Positions 46,907 through 59,097 of a stretch of DNA of 64,000 nucleotides are shown piece after piece. Under the pieces are notes generated by a model, which had not been told where the DNA came from, made no database searches, and saw only the letters and a program-made list of their open reading frames with translations. The stretch's first letter is position 1; each line of letters opens with the position of its first letter. Position numbers and translations under genes: made by a program. This DNA comes from Rhytidiadelphus loreus (lineage: Eukaryota > Streptophyta > Bryopsida > Hypnales > Hylocomiaceae): the NCBI GenBank assembly GCA_947034895.1, contig OX344761.1, forward strand, positions 74,585,839 through 74,649,838, in the 5' to 3' direction.

Positions 46907-47433
46907 GTTCTATTTTAGATTTTTAGGTTATTGAAGTGTTGTAGTTGTGTTTATGATGTCTTGTTCTTAATAGGAAGCTAATGATATTGGGCAAGAGGTG
47001 GAAAGTATGATCCATCATTTTTGTTTATAGTTGCATACTATTTTTAACAGAACAATATATGGTCTAAATTGCGTGCAACTAATGCATATGGAGTTCACCA
47101 GCAACTTCCTAAAGAGTTTGAAGGTCCGTAAAGGATTAGCTGACGAGATATTTGGTCCAAGTGTCATTTGTTGGATACTTCCAAAGAGATTATGTTGGGT
47201 ATCTATATAGTCGTGAATGTCTCCGCTTTGTGAAGTCGAGGTGAAGCTTAAAGAAGTCATATTTCATTAGACACCTCCATTTTTTAGTAAATGAATGATA
47301 TTGAGGATGTGAGCCTTACGAGGACCTCATAATGCCAAGTCCGAGTTGCAAGCCCATCTTGTGATTTTCTCATTGCTTGATTAGAAGAATATTTTGCCTA
47401 TAATCCTTTTTGTTGAATGTGAGCCCTTTGATT

Positions 47434-47624
47434 TGTTGGAAGACATCAATGGAGTAATTAGAGTTTCATCTAGTCCTAGATGTCATTCATCCAGTGGTCA
47501 AACTTTAAGCTTGACTTACCGTTAAACACTTATGTATAAATTCTAGACTCAACCATTGTTCTTATCATCTCTACCAATAAATTGGTCTTTTACTATTGTA
47601 GCACAATAACTCTAGTTTCTAACA
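47434..47624 (+). repeat. 5' LTR of the copia element
   Basis: Begins TGTTGGAAGACATC, ends CTAGTTTCTAACA, and is immediately followed by the tRNA-Met-type primer-binding site. Confidence 0.92.
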
Positions 47625-50120
47625 TGGTATCAGAGCAATCAATTTAGAATCCTTTGTAAAGACATAGCATCCTCAAAAGGCTAGAGCAAACATCGTAGGA
47701 ACTTGATAGCTGAGTATTTGAGAATACCTCCAAGCATAGTTCCAAAAGACAGCCGACCACTCTAACTTTACCGCATCTCCGGATCGCTTCGATCTAGCAC
47801 AATCCTCTCACTCCTAGCATCCAGTCCGTTGTTACTATGTATCCTAGTATTAAAGATGTTTCAGAGTCAATGAGGTTAGCGGGTCCCTCTAACTATATCA
47901 TTTGGAGTTACAACGTCATGATGATACTTATACATGAGGGATTGTGGCGCTACATCAAATTGATGCCCGCAAACCATACTATGGAGGCCACAACCTCATC
48001 AACGACAGAGAACGAGGGAGCAACAATTGGAGTGGCGAAAGAAGGAGCAACAACTAGAACGGCAAAGCAAACTACAACAATAGAAATGCCCACAACAACC
48101 TCGATTTGGGAAAACAAACTGAAATTTCTTGTCGACAGAATCATAATCTCCACGATATAAGACTCCATCATCCTCAGTATCATTCACCTTACTAATCCAC
48201 ATGACATTTGGAAAAGGCTTAGAAACATGTGTGACGTAAAAAGTTCCTCTAGAAGGCTCTCCCTGAAGGAACACTTTTACTTGTTGAAAATGGAAGAAGG
48301 AAAAGGAGTAGGGAAACATCTCCAAGCCATCAACCTGATAGTAATCCAACTAGCAAACTTAGGCATACCTATCCCTGCTGAGGACCGGTCCGTGTAGTAG
48401 TCGGGGATCAGGGATCCTACTACAACGATTGCAAGACGCCTACACAACTCCCAACATCATCAACACCAACTATCCAAGATCACAACCTTTGCTACAAATG
48501 CAGTAAACTAAATCATTACGCCAGAGATTGCATGTGCTTGAACGACACTAGAAGAACAAACCAAGAATCTGCAAATATGACTTGATCGACAACATGAAAC
48601 ATACTCGTAGCTGGCCTCAACATGTACACTTGACAAAAGTCAATGAAGACGAAGACCTCAACTTTGACCCTCACAACAACTCTACTCCACAACACGTGCA
48701 CGATTGCATCAACGCCTTTCATGACTCACCTGGCAAAAAAATAAATGCTTGTATTACTTCAATCATCACCAAAGTTGACTGGTTCCTCGACTCTGGCACT
48801 TCCTCTCACGTTACATGAGATCCAAAACTACTTAGTTCCATTATGCCCTCTAGTACTCCCCACATCAAAATTGCGAAAGGTCACATTAAGTCAGTAGTAG
48901 GACAAGACACTGTAAGCACCATTGATGCATTTAGATCAATAAAAAGTATAATCCACTGTATTCTCTACGTTCCAAGTGTCAAGACCAACTTATTTTCTAT
49001 AGGACAACTCACAGATATAGGTTGTCAAGTCTTGTTTGAATCTTAGCGGTGCCTCATCTATAACAAAAATGACTACAATCAAATTTTTCTCTGAGCAATA
49101 CGAGACTTATACAATAACCTCTATAGAATAGAAAGTTCTTTCACAAATATCCATCTGGGACTTATCACTTAAGACAAACCAAGCAACCCAGAAGAACTCC
49201 GAATAGACCACAGTAACCTCTATTCTGTTAATCTAACTAAAACTTTTAGTTGCCAAATCCCAACCAATATCATATCAACGAGCCTCGTCTCCAAAAGCTG
49301 ACCTACAACAACAACACCTACAACTCAAAGGCAACCAAATATAGCCAGCAAAACTCGTCTTGCTAGCATCGACAATAAGCCTTGCCCTTGTCTTCACGAT
49401 ACTCACCTATGGCACAAGAAGATTGGACACATCAACTACTAGAGTTGTTGAAGTTTGAGTCCATTTCATTAGAGAGTGAGTCTTAGGGGGGGAAATCAAG
49501 CTCCAATATATTCATACACAAGATCAACTAGCAGATATAGTTACAAAACCGTTAGGTCGAGTGGAATTCCATCAGCACAAAACCACACTGGGAATGCATA
49601 GTCTAGCCCACTTCAGAATAGCCCAATTCTCCTCATCTCTCTCCTTCTACATATTCCTATTAGAAAACCCTTAGAAAAACACTACCACCTGAATAGATAG
49701 TTCTCCGTCTCCACCAACGACCCAAAGCTCTTATGCTCCGTACCTTTGTACCTTGTCACCTCTTTTGAACAATCATCCCACGAGGAGTACAAGCCCGGAG
49801 TACGTCCATGCCTCACAATGTAGAACATCTACATTGATACACCTCCTTCCCGGCCTCGCACCGCAACAAGACTTGCCGACGACCGCACTATCACTCCCTT
49901 GTCGTCACATCCCGTACCAACACCGGAGTCACTCCCGCTCGCCCTTTCTACCACAATTGCATCCATAGCCTTGGAACACCACTCCACCAAGTGCGCTACC
50001 AACGCACTCCTTCGACAACTGAAGTCTTTGGTATCCCACTCGTGCCATCTTTGGCTCATACAAACTTTACTTATGCTTTAATTGAGAGACAAAAACCCCA
50101 ATCTCTCAATTGAGAGGGGA

Positions 50121-50312
50121 TATTGGAAGACATCAATAGAGTAATTAGGGTTTCATATAGTCATGGACGTCATTCATCTAGTGGCCAAACTTTAAGCTTG
50201 ATTTATCATTAAACACTTATGTATAAATTCTAGGCTCAACCATTGTTCTTATCATCTCTATCAATAAACTAGTCTCTTATTGTTGTAGTATAACAATTCT
50301 AGTTTCTAACAT
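50121..50312 (+). repeat. 3' LTR of the copia element
   Basis: Begins TATTGGAAGACATC (terminal G decayed to A), ends CTAGTTTCTAACA, and is preceded by a purine-rich tract. Differences from the 5' LTR are mostly transitions. Confidence 0.92.
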
Positions 50313-52131
50313 GATCAACTAAATGTTCTTTCTTGGCATGCCTGAATTGGATCATGTTGTTGTTGTGTCTTGAAAACCCCTTTTTGTGGTTAAAGCTATT
50401 GGGTGTGTTCTTCGATTAGCTATTGGGTAACTATACCTTTTGGATCTTGATGTTGTTTTCCAATCTTGGCATGTATCATTTCTTAGGTGTGGTAGTCAAA
50501 TCTTTCCACTTTTCTAGAGGTTTATCTTGTCAGATTGTTAATCACATACTTAGTACAGTTTGTTAATTTGTATGTACATGAGTATCTTGACACATTTTTG
50601 TGTACCAAGTGCACCACTAGATATAGTGGGTTATGAAGACGTGGGGACATGAACAATTAAGTTTGTTCATGATACAAATTCTTTGATGTTGGTGTTGTTC
50701 AAGTTGTTACTTTCAGCCTTACTTTCAAGAAATCATGCAAAGAGAAGGAATTGGTCCAATTGACTATGTTGACAACTAAAGAACTCTAGGCTCTTGACAA
50801 ACAAGAATTTTATTAAGAGTCCATAGTGCAAAGTTAGTGTTAGAGGCAACGAAGTCACTGCCTGGTTGGATAATATAAGGACAGGGAAATCATATATCAA
50901 CCTTTGACTTGTTCTTTATTCTTTCCAAACCCTCAATCATGTACAACCCAAAAGTACAAAGATGAGCAATTGTAATTGAATATTTAGACACGGCATCATG
51001 TTTGTTAACGATCTTCAGTTTCCATTTCTTTGTTTGAGAGCCCACTCCAAAATGCAACAATATCATCCAAAGAGAACATGAGTGGCAATCCAGCAAACAC
51101 AATAAGCTTGCCTGTTTTCAAAACTTATTTTCTACACGAGTATAAAAGATGGGTATGGCCCCCCAAAGGCTCAAATGTGCTACTGACCTAAAACCATCAT
51201 CATTACTCTGTATGCATCTTCAAAATCAATATGCACCTAGGATTTTAGAACCTCTACCAAAAAAGACTTTGACCCTTCATAACTTTGGTATATATATGGT
51301 ATCCAAATATCACGTTCTTGTGTGCGTTGGAAGCTCCCTTCATTGGTCACCAGGAAAATATGAAAATTTGACCAATCTAATAATTAATAATCATTAATAA
51401 TAATAGTCAAAAGTGGCGCTTGGGGGGTGGTTAACCCTAACATTCCACACCAACAAATGTGGTCTCCATAGCCTAGTTGAATCGAAGACCCAAGACTAGG
51501 CACCTTCCTCTGAGTGATCGATCTGGTGAGATTCAGCAAACTCCTCCTAGCTTTGCAAACACACTTAGCCGTTCTTTATCCCCTGAATGATCTCTTCCCT
51601 GGTTTGATCCCCAAGTCCCACGGGAGTCACGGGAGTCACAGGACCTTCTCCAGTTGGTGATCGAAAAGTACTATTATAACACTTGCTGCTGCACCCACCA
51701 ACCCCAGCTACCAATTGATCAACAAAGCTCTCGATTCACTTCACTCTGGCCGTGTTCAGCTCTCTTCGCGTCAGCAGGTACCTAGCTCGTGTTTCCCCAG
51801 TTATTACGTAAGGTACCTCCAACTTCATATCTGGTCAAAATGGATTAAGAAAATCCTTCGGTTTTGAAAAATCAGACTCCGGATTTAACTTCCGGAGAAG
51901 CTCAAGGTAAGGTACGTACACACGTTTATAAGCTGAGACTCCTGAGAGGGTCGGAGGTTTCAAGGAAATGCAGCACTCTTCGTACGTACTGCATGTACTG
52001 TCAGTACACGTACTGATTAGTCATGAGGCGTTGATACGTACTGGCCGGAGTGATGTTTGGATCAATTCTGATTTCTGAAACCACCATAACTTACAGGAAC
52101 TGAGAATTCCCAGTCAAACATAGTGACTGAG

Positions 52132-52288
52132 CACACAGGAAGACCGGCAGGGGGGTACCCCGGGGTACTGTATTTCCACATGAAGCTTTACCTCCAAAAC
52201 TCTGTTTGTCTTAAGAAAGTTTTGGGGGTAAAGCTTCATGTGGAAATATAGTACCCCGGGGGTAACGCCCTGCCGGTCTCCCTGTGTG
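52132..52288. mobile_element. Foldback element with ~70-bp arms
   Basis: Left arm CACACAGGAAGACCGGCAGG...; the right arm is its complement ending GCCGGTCTCCCTGTGTG. Arms match at roughly nine in ten positions around a short loop near 52207. Present in unit 2 only, so inserted after the duplication or lost from unit 1. Probably a foldback MITE. Confidence 0.75.
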
Positions 52289-55224
52289 ATCAAGACCCAA
52301 TTATAACCAACCTATAGATTGACTTATTTCCAACCATAGCTAGAATGTTTCTTTTTCTTTTTCTTTATTGAAATTGGGACTAATGGATTCATGACACATG
52401 TCCTAAAGTAGTGAGTAAAAAAGCAAAAAGCATTTAATAAAATTGTAGTTTTTGATTGATCGGAATTGGAAGAGGCTAGAGATTGGTAGTGGGTATGGAG
52501 CATTTTTTGCCTTTCAAAATTCATAGTAATTAAAATTCAAGTGATAAAATTACCAAAGTTTGTGCAATTCCCATCATTTCTATCCTTCCACCTCTGAAAA
52601 TATTTGCTTTGCCTTGCACTACTCCAGATCATATCCAAAATTGCTTATTCAATCGGTTATGGTTCTCCCTTAATAAGGTACTGCAATTTGAAGTCACCTT
52701 TAGCACATTTAGGGGAATAATTATTTAAAATTAGAAGGGTTGGTTTGGCAATTCATTTGTTTAATGAATAAGTTATTTGGAAATTATTTTATAGTTTTAA
52801 AAGAAAATTGGCATCCTTTCAAATAATTTTGGGAGTTCAACAATTTTTACTTCATTGCACCATAGGAAAGTTAGAGCCATCATGGCTTTAATTAACCTCT
52901 AAAGTCCCGTTGTTTCAATGAGGGGACAAAATGGATTTCAAGTAGGGTTACAATGTGTTTTTTTGACGTAATTTTTTGAAACTTTTTTTTAAGATAGAAA
53001 ATCACATTATCTCTCTGGGAATGTAACTTTTATTTCAATTGGTGTTTGGGATCAAAAGTCATGCCACAATAAGCTCAAAATGGGGGAGATCAGGAAACCA
53101 AAAAAAATCCACTGAAACTTGAAATTTAAATTAAGTTATTTTAGCCTCGTAGATTATAGTTTTTTCTACATGGAAAAGCTTTGATTTGTTCCATTTCGAT
53201 AAGTGACATTACATGTTTTTTTGCTACTCTGGAGGGCTGTGAGTCCCCATCTGGAAACCCACCGTTCGTAAGCTACCTTGATCGGGCCAAGAGATTGCCA
53301 AGTCACTTTTAAAAATAAAAAAATAAAAAAAATAAACTTTGTTTTTCATTTTAAGGATTTAAATTTTTTTTATTTTGAAAAAAAAAATTTGGCACCGGTG
53401 GTCGATGAGATTGAGGGGAACAGAGCTGGGAACAAGCCTGAAATGGCCCTCCAGCCTCCCCTCCCAATCCCATCTAATGAGTGAAACTTATAGAGCTTCT
53501 TGTTTTGTGGGCAATCATAGAAACATCTTGACTTGAGAAAAGAATGTATTGTATTCATTTTGGTACTCAATTTTTACAATTTAAAAAGAAAAAGTTCCAT
53601 AAGGTTGAGTATGCTTACTAGAATAATCTCAGTTTTGGAAATAGTGTGTTTCAATTCCATCTTAGAACTATTATAATTGATTTATGTTTTTCTTCTATCT
53701 CACAATTTTATCTTTAATAATTTATTAACCCTTGATCGCCTGAAGTCAAAAAGAGGTGAAAAACAACATTGCTTTTGAAGTGTTGTAAATTTATATGTCG
53801 CTAAGTTATAGAAAACTTCACCGTACAATATTGTAGTGAACATGTTGTAGATGACACAAAAAAAATTTGAAGCCATTTGACCGCTTCGATTGAAAGATTA
53901 TAATGTTTTAGTGTCAAAAAAAGATGCTGAAATTTTCCAAAAAACACATTTGGAGGTGAAATTCGACTTCTAAACCTACTCAAATGAAAAAACTTGAAAC
54001 TTGTGGGCGCTTATTTACCCACCCTTGGTAAATCGGTGAACACAACCAAGTTCTAGTTCTATGATAGTGTCCTACTCTAAGGGGTGTTTAAGCGTCAATC
54101 CATTGTGCCTTCCAAGCAATGGATCTTTTTTGCTAAGTTCTTAATCATGACTCTCTAATCGTGGTTCTAATGACTCCTAAGTTGACTATCCTGCTATACT
54201 ATGTTTTTGTGGTTCCTATTTTCAAATCCTATTCTAATGTCCTAGGGTAAAAGATTATCTCACACCATTTCTAAAAACCTAAGACTCGCTCGATTTGGAC
54301 TTTCTAATCACCTGCTATGGACGGATGAAGTTTTGACCGCCAGGCTACCAAACTTCATCCATGGTTTCCTATGGGTTTCCAAATCTGGTTGGGGGTGAAA
54401 TTTGACTTACGGACCTGACTCCCTATTCTCTATCTAAATCCTAAGTCCCAACTTGGGTGGACGACTACGTCCAAGTTTCATCCATTTCGGGCTCTAAACT
54501 TCATCCATCAGTATCTCGGCCATCCTAACTCTGATTTCTACGTGTCTTATGTTTTTCGAAACCCCTCAAAACCTACACTAAGATTTCCTAATCACACATG
54601 ACCTGACTTGGACTCTAATGGTGCCTTTTTCCCCTAGTGGGCCAACAACGAGGGGAGAAGTTAGGTTCTTACTCCGGCGTGGTGTTCCGTGAGGAGGGCG
54701 GTCAATTCACCTTCTTCTACCATGATAAATTGTAGGTTGTGGGGCACGTATTTGGTTGGTCCCGTCGTATTTGTAATTTCAAAAGAACAACACTTCTTTT
54801 CCGTGCATGCCACTTCTTTCTTCTTTCCCCTTCTCCTCAACCCGCGTGCCCCATTGATGGAGGGGGGTGGGTTGGACACCTACCTACTTAGAAGGTCAAA
54901 CTACATCCTAACTACCCCTTACGCGTCATATTATCCTAATGCGGAAGGAATCTAAAAGTCAAAATATGGCGTAACTACCTCTTACGCTCGTCTCACCCTA
55001 ATGGTGGAGAAGATTTCCTTCCTACCCTCTCGATGGTGCCCCAATTCTATCTAAGCTCTTTCCCCCACTTCTCCTCCTTACATTTGATGGTGGTGATGTG
55101 TGGTGTTGAAGGGGAGAGTTGGTGAGGTGAGATGGAAACGTCTCTTGTATTTGATTTCTCCTTCCTTAGCGGGTATAGCGAGGTCCTTCCCTCGTTTCCT
55201 ATTCTACCTATTTGCTAGTTTTCC

Positions 55225-55324
55225 CTTAGTCTCCCACTCTATCTACTCACTAACCTTCCTTAGTCTCCTATTCTATCTACTTACTAATTTTTCTTAGTCT
55301 CCTACTCTATCTCCTTCCTAATTT
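55225..55324. repeat. Pyrimidine-rich ~40-bp tandem repeat
   Basis: Three diverged units of the type CCTTAGTCTCCTATTCTATC followed by TACTTACTAA. Inside element D; non-coding. Confidence 0.7.
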
Positions 55325-55419
55325 TCTCCCAAAAAAACCAAACAACAACGAAAACCCGACCCCGATTGGGCCGAGCTGCGGACAAGCTGCCGGGGCAAGC
55401 CGTTGGGCTGGCTGCCGGG

Positions 55420-55502
55420 CAAGCTGCCTGTGCAAGTTGGGCTGGCTGCCTGTGCAAGCGGGCTGGCTGCTTGTGCAAGCGGGCTAGCTGTTGGGCAAGC
55501 TA
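55420..55502. repeat. 21-bp GC-rich tandem repeat
   Basis: About three to four copies of GGGCTGGCTGCCTGTGCAAG plus one base. It creates Ala/Cys/Leu-rich open frames in both directions that I regard as artefacts of the repeat. Confidence 0.75.
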
Positions 55503-57967
55503 GGCGAACTGCTGGGTTGAGCTGCCGGGCAAACCAAAAAAAACGTCCACACGCTCCAAACAGCTGGGGGACCCCTACTCCCATGGGAGTTGTAACAAGA
55601 CACAACTGAGAGTGGTTCTTACGGTTGACCCTCTACTTTTGGAGGCTAAACTTTGAATAGTTTCCAAGCGTTTTGGAAACTAAACTTTGGAACTAACCAC
55701 GTGGGGGGTTCAAGGCTTTGCCATCAATTTGGTTTTAACACCAAATTTAGGATTTTTGCCTTCCCCTAGAGGTTCAAAGCTCCGCCGTGTGGTGGACCCT
55801 TTAACACACAATTTAGGACTAAACTTGGACAAGGAACGGTGGGGTCTGGTTACCCCTAGGGGAACTATCCCACTCTTTTCCAATACGGACACAATGACTC
55901 GACTCCAATGCAAAGGTAATAACTGGGTTAGTAACGAAATGCGGAAAAGAACGTGGTTAGTAAAAGAAGGTTAGTGCGACATAAATAACACAACATGAAC
56001 TGGAAGCCCCCCAAAGTGGCATCGCCAAGGTACGGTGGAAGGTGGTTCCAGGGTTAGTACAAGACACGGACAAGAACACCCAACCCGACTTGGATGGTAA
56101 GAACTTAGAAAAAGAACTTCACAAGAGTTACAAGACAAGGAGAAGGGCCCCCCACGGACCTTCAACACTAAAATTGCAACAACAAAGAGGAGCAAAAAGT
56201 GCTCCAAAACACCGTAGGGAGTTTTGGCCAAAAGTTGTCAAAACCAAGAGAGGTTGGACCCACGGACCCAAAACAAGTATTGGGTGTGTTTTGGGAAAGA
56301 GAAGGGCCCCCTTTTATAGGTTTCCAAGGGCCCACTCCCCCCCCCTCGACGAGTAACCTCATCCATCCGGATTTTCATCCAAATTTGAGATTTTCACCTA
56401 ATTTTGGGTTTTACGCTGGCCCTAACTTCTAACTTTTGGAGTTTAGCTCGGAATTGCAAATGGATTGCGCCAATGGCTCCAGAATGCCCTTTTTAGCCTA
56501 AGGGACCCATTACCCTCTATTTCTATCACAAAAAACCCATCGGAAACTAGGGCCAACTAGGGCCATTAAAAGGGTAAAAACCTAACTTTTGGGGTTTACC
56601 TCTTTTGGCTTGGGTAACTAGCTAGGGTTGTTGGGGAGGCTCAGGGAGTAAGAAAAGACTCCTTGATGTCATCGTTCTGACTTCGTACGCTCCCGGGACG
56701 CCTGTCAACCCCGCAAAGATCCTGCCGTAATTATTAATTGGGGGGATGTTGCCAGTTTCGGCTGCTTCCCGCTATTGGAACACCATGAAATTTGTTGGGG
56801 CGCGTTATTAACATAAAAGATGCTAGTCTAATTTTTAGTGAGATTTTACCGCGGCCTGGGTATTTTCCATGAATTTCCCAACGTGGCCTTTGGCGGTTGA
56901 CTGCTCGGAAATAGATCCTTTGGAGATCAGACAAAACCGAGACTTTTGGGGGAACCTCTCATGGAGTCCCCCAAGCCACGTGCCAAGTCTTGAGCTATCC
57001 TGGCACACAGTCGGTGGCGAGGTGAAAACTGACTTCGGTTGAATCACCGGCAGTCAGGGAATCTTTCACACGTGAGGGAATCTTGGCAAATGGATTTCGC
57101 TGTGGATACCCCGACATGTTCCAGATCCAAGAACACTATCCGGTGGCTGTGGATTCCTTCATGCGGCCTGTCTAGGAGAAGTAACACCTGCAAGCTAACA
57201 ACTTGGATTCCTAATGTTTCGTCGGTGGAATGGGGAAACTAGAACCTATCTTTGGAGATTTACGTGGGGGCCTCCCTAACCCTTCTAAGACCAATTTAGC
57301 CTATCATGGTCACATGCACTAGGTTTGGGCTATTTTGGGTAAGTTCCCAATAGCCCTATTGTTTTCCACTAATTACGGGTTCTAACCTATATACAAGTGG
57401 GTTTTATGGGTAATCTATAGATAAAAGGCTATTTATGACCAAATGCTATATTGGTACGTGACATACCTATTTTGGTTCTACACTCTTTTTTGGGCTTTTT
57501 GTAGTACTTTATGCCTTAATTTGTAATAAACTAAAAAAAAGAAAACAATGAATCCCAAGTGACGAATTTGGGGCTCACAAGACTATAAAGTGATTCAAAA
57601 TCAACATATAAACACATTGGTGAAAAAAAATATCATTCAATTGACTCAATGTGTCTGCAAAACAGATTTGAAATGTCAAAAAATAGCATGAAAGTTGCAA
57701 AAAACACCATGTAAGGCTAAACCTCCTCCACTAAAAAGCATCTCAGTCATTCATTACTTTTTGGATTCATGTGAAATTCTAGCCACACAAACTAGACTAG
57801 TATGCGCAACTTTCACAAATTTTTTTATTGAAAATGGACACTGTATGAAGAAGTTATAAGCCGCCGAATTTCACTGTAATCCGAAAATGGCTGGATTTTA
57901 AACTTTGAATTGCTCCCAAACATTCAAAGAACCTTGAATGGACATGAAAATTTTACCACAATAACTA

Positions 57968-58416
57968 CACTAAAGATGATATTTAGTGTCTTGTACACTA
58001 AATACGAAGGCATACACTAAAAGCCAATTACCCTATGAAAGTAAGTAATATTAAATGTCAATTCAAACACTAAATGTGAACCAGAGTTGTCATATCAGAC
58101 GGAATATCACTGTTCACCGACAGAATCGGACCGATTAGGGCTAGGCGGCTGCAAACTTCAGAGCCTTGTAACTTTTGCAAAAATTCTTCAAATAAGGAAA
58201 ATGAGATGTTTTTCGGCATCTACAAAAATTGTAGATGCCGAAAAACATCTCATTTTCCTTATTTGAAGAATTTTTGCAAAAGTTACAAGGCTCTGAAGTT
58301 TGCAGCCGGCACATTCAAGTCTAACACTAATTGTGGACAAGTTCAGATTTAGTGTTGTAGCTAGTAGGGGGGTAAAAACACTAAATGTCACTCAACACTA
58401 AATATCATCTTTAGTG
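57968..58416. mobile_element. TA-flanked MITE containing a perfect long hairpin
   Basis: The terminal inverted repeats are perfect over at least 23 bp (CACTAAAGATGATATTTAGT and complement), flanked by TA on each side (57966-57967, 58417-58418). Same end type as the MITE at 32354-32603 (CACTAAA...). Its centre is the perfect 80-bp-arm hairpin at 58146-58308, and CACTAAAT motifs recur inside. Confidence 0.75.
58146..58308. repeat. Perfect inverted repeat, 80-bp arms, 3-nt loop
   Basis: 58146-58225 is the exact reverse complement of 58229-58308 with only AAA between. The arms are not low-complexity (for example CGGCTGCAAACTTCAGAGCC). A transcript across it would form a 160-nt perfect duplex. 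Confidence 0.97.
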
Positions 58417-59097
58417 TAGACTAAAAGGGGAACATAACCCAAGAAATTTTATTGAAAAATAACATTGTATGAAGGAGATACACCCCCCCCAAGTTTCAGC
58501 CATCAAATGCAGTTTGGTGAATTCAAATTGAACCTGTGAACTTTGATTGGCTCCCATTTAATTTTTAAGTCTTGTATCGATCTGAAAATTTTACCACACA
58601 AACTAAAAGAGAGAGCGCAACTTTACCAATAAGTTTTATTGAATTTGGATATTGGATGCAAAAGTTACAGCACTTTGAATTATACATGAGGACACTTTTT
58701 GTCCCCTCAGGCGATGAAGGGTTAAGGAATGAAAATCAAGTATTTTTGTTTGAATTTTTTCTCTCCTAGACTTTCAATTCAAACCTTCAACATAAGAAAT
58801 TTTTAAATCAAAATGTTTAGTGCAAATTTTTTAAGTTAAAAAGATTCAAAGACAAATAATCTAGTCAAAGAACGTGCTCAAAACATCGCTTTCTTCACTT
58901 TAAATACATATATCTTGCAATCTATGTAGTGAAATTTTTGGAGATTTTTTTTCTACATAATTATACTATTCTAGTGCAAGATCTTACAATTAGACATGTA
59001 AAAAAAAAAATTTGTAAAGTTTTTTGCTCTTTGGAATAGAAATGGCAGCTATGAGTGGTTTTGATGGAAAAAATGACTTTGGGACTCTAGGGGTTGA

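Larger units (their letters stand above)
47434..50312 (+). mobile_element. Ty1/copia LTR retrotransposon, internally deleted and decayed
   Basis: LTRs of 191-192 bp (47434-47624, 50121-50312) start TG/TA and end CA. The primer-binding site TGGTATCAGAGC follows the left LTR (initiator tRNA-Met type), and a GAGAGGGGA polypurine tract precedes the right LTR. Coding remnants in copia order: gag start (~47837), a CX2CX4HX4C zinc knuckle (48490-48532), a protease Asp-Ser-Gly motif (~48795), a gag-pre-integrase HLWH...H segment (~49400-49439) and the QLADIVTKPL end of RNase H (~49530). Most of integrase and reverse transcriptase is missing, and stops and frameshifts occur throughout. It is flanked by TGATT/TGATC, and unit 1 shows the empty site at ~31515. 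LTRs differ by roughly one base in eight, so the insertion is old. Confidence 0.92.
53729..58721. mobile_element. Nested ~5-kb TTAA-flanked insertion D
   Basis: Begins CCCTTGATCGCCTGA and ends TCAGGCGATGAAGGG (the complement with one mismatch), with TTAA on both sides (53725-53728, 58722-58725). Unit 1 lacks it at the same place in element B. The interior is heterogeneous: AT-rich ends, a 54.0-57.2 kb block with higher GC, pyrimidine-rich and 21-bp tandem repeats, and the TA-flanked MITE with a perfect hairpin. No transposase frame is recognisable, so it may be a composite of several insertions. Confidence 0.6.
52896..59093 (+). mobile_element. TTAA-flanked transposon copy C, split by insertion D
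   Basis: The left end is CCTCTAAAGTCCC after TTAA (52892-52895); the right end is GGGACTCTAGGGG before TTGA (decayed TTAA). Its two halves (52896-53728 and 58726-59093) match element B of unit 1 in order, and the flanks match too, so the host insertion predates the segmental duplication. The small element of 53215-53480 and element D are nested inside. Confidence 0.72.

Noticed and set aside
49753..50081. Open frames between the copia coding remnant and the 3' LTR
   Set aside because: Low-complexity Ser/Pro/His text in the untranslated 3' part of a decayed element, with no copia or captured-gene domain visible.
55318..55609. Ala/Cys/Leu-rich open frames on both strands
   Set aside because: They are generated by the 21-bp GC-rich tandem repeat.
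56042..56432. Overlapping plus-strand open frames of 77-104 codons
   Set aside because: No domain, overlapping frames, inside element D; no splice support.
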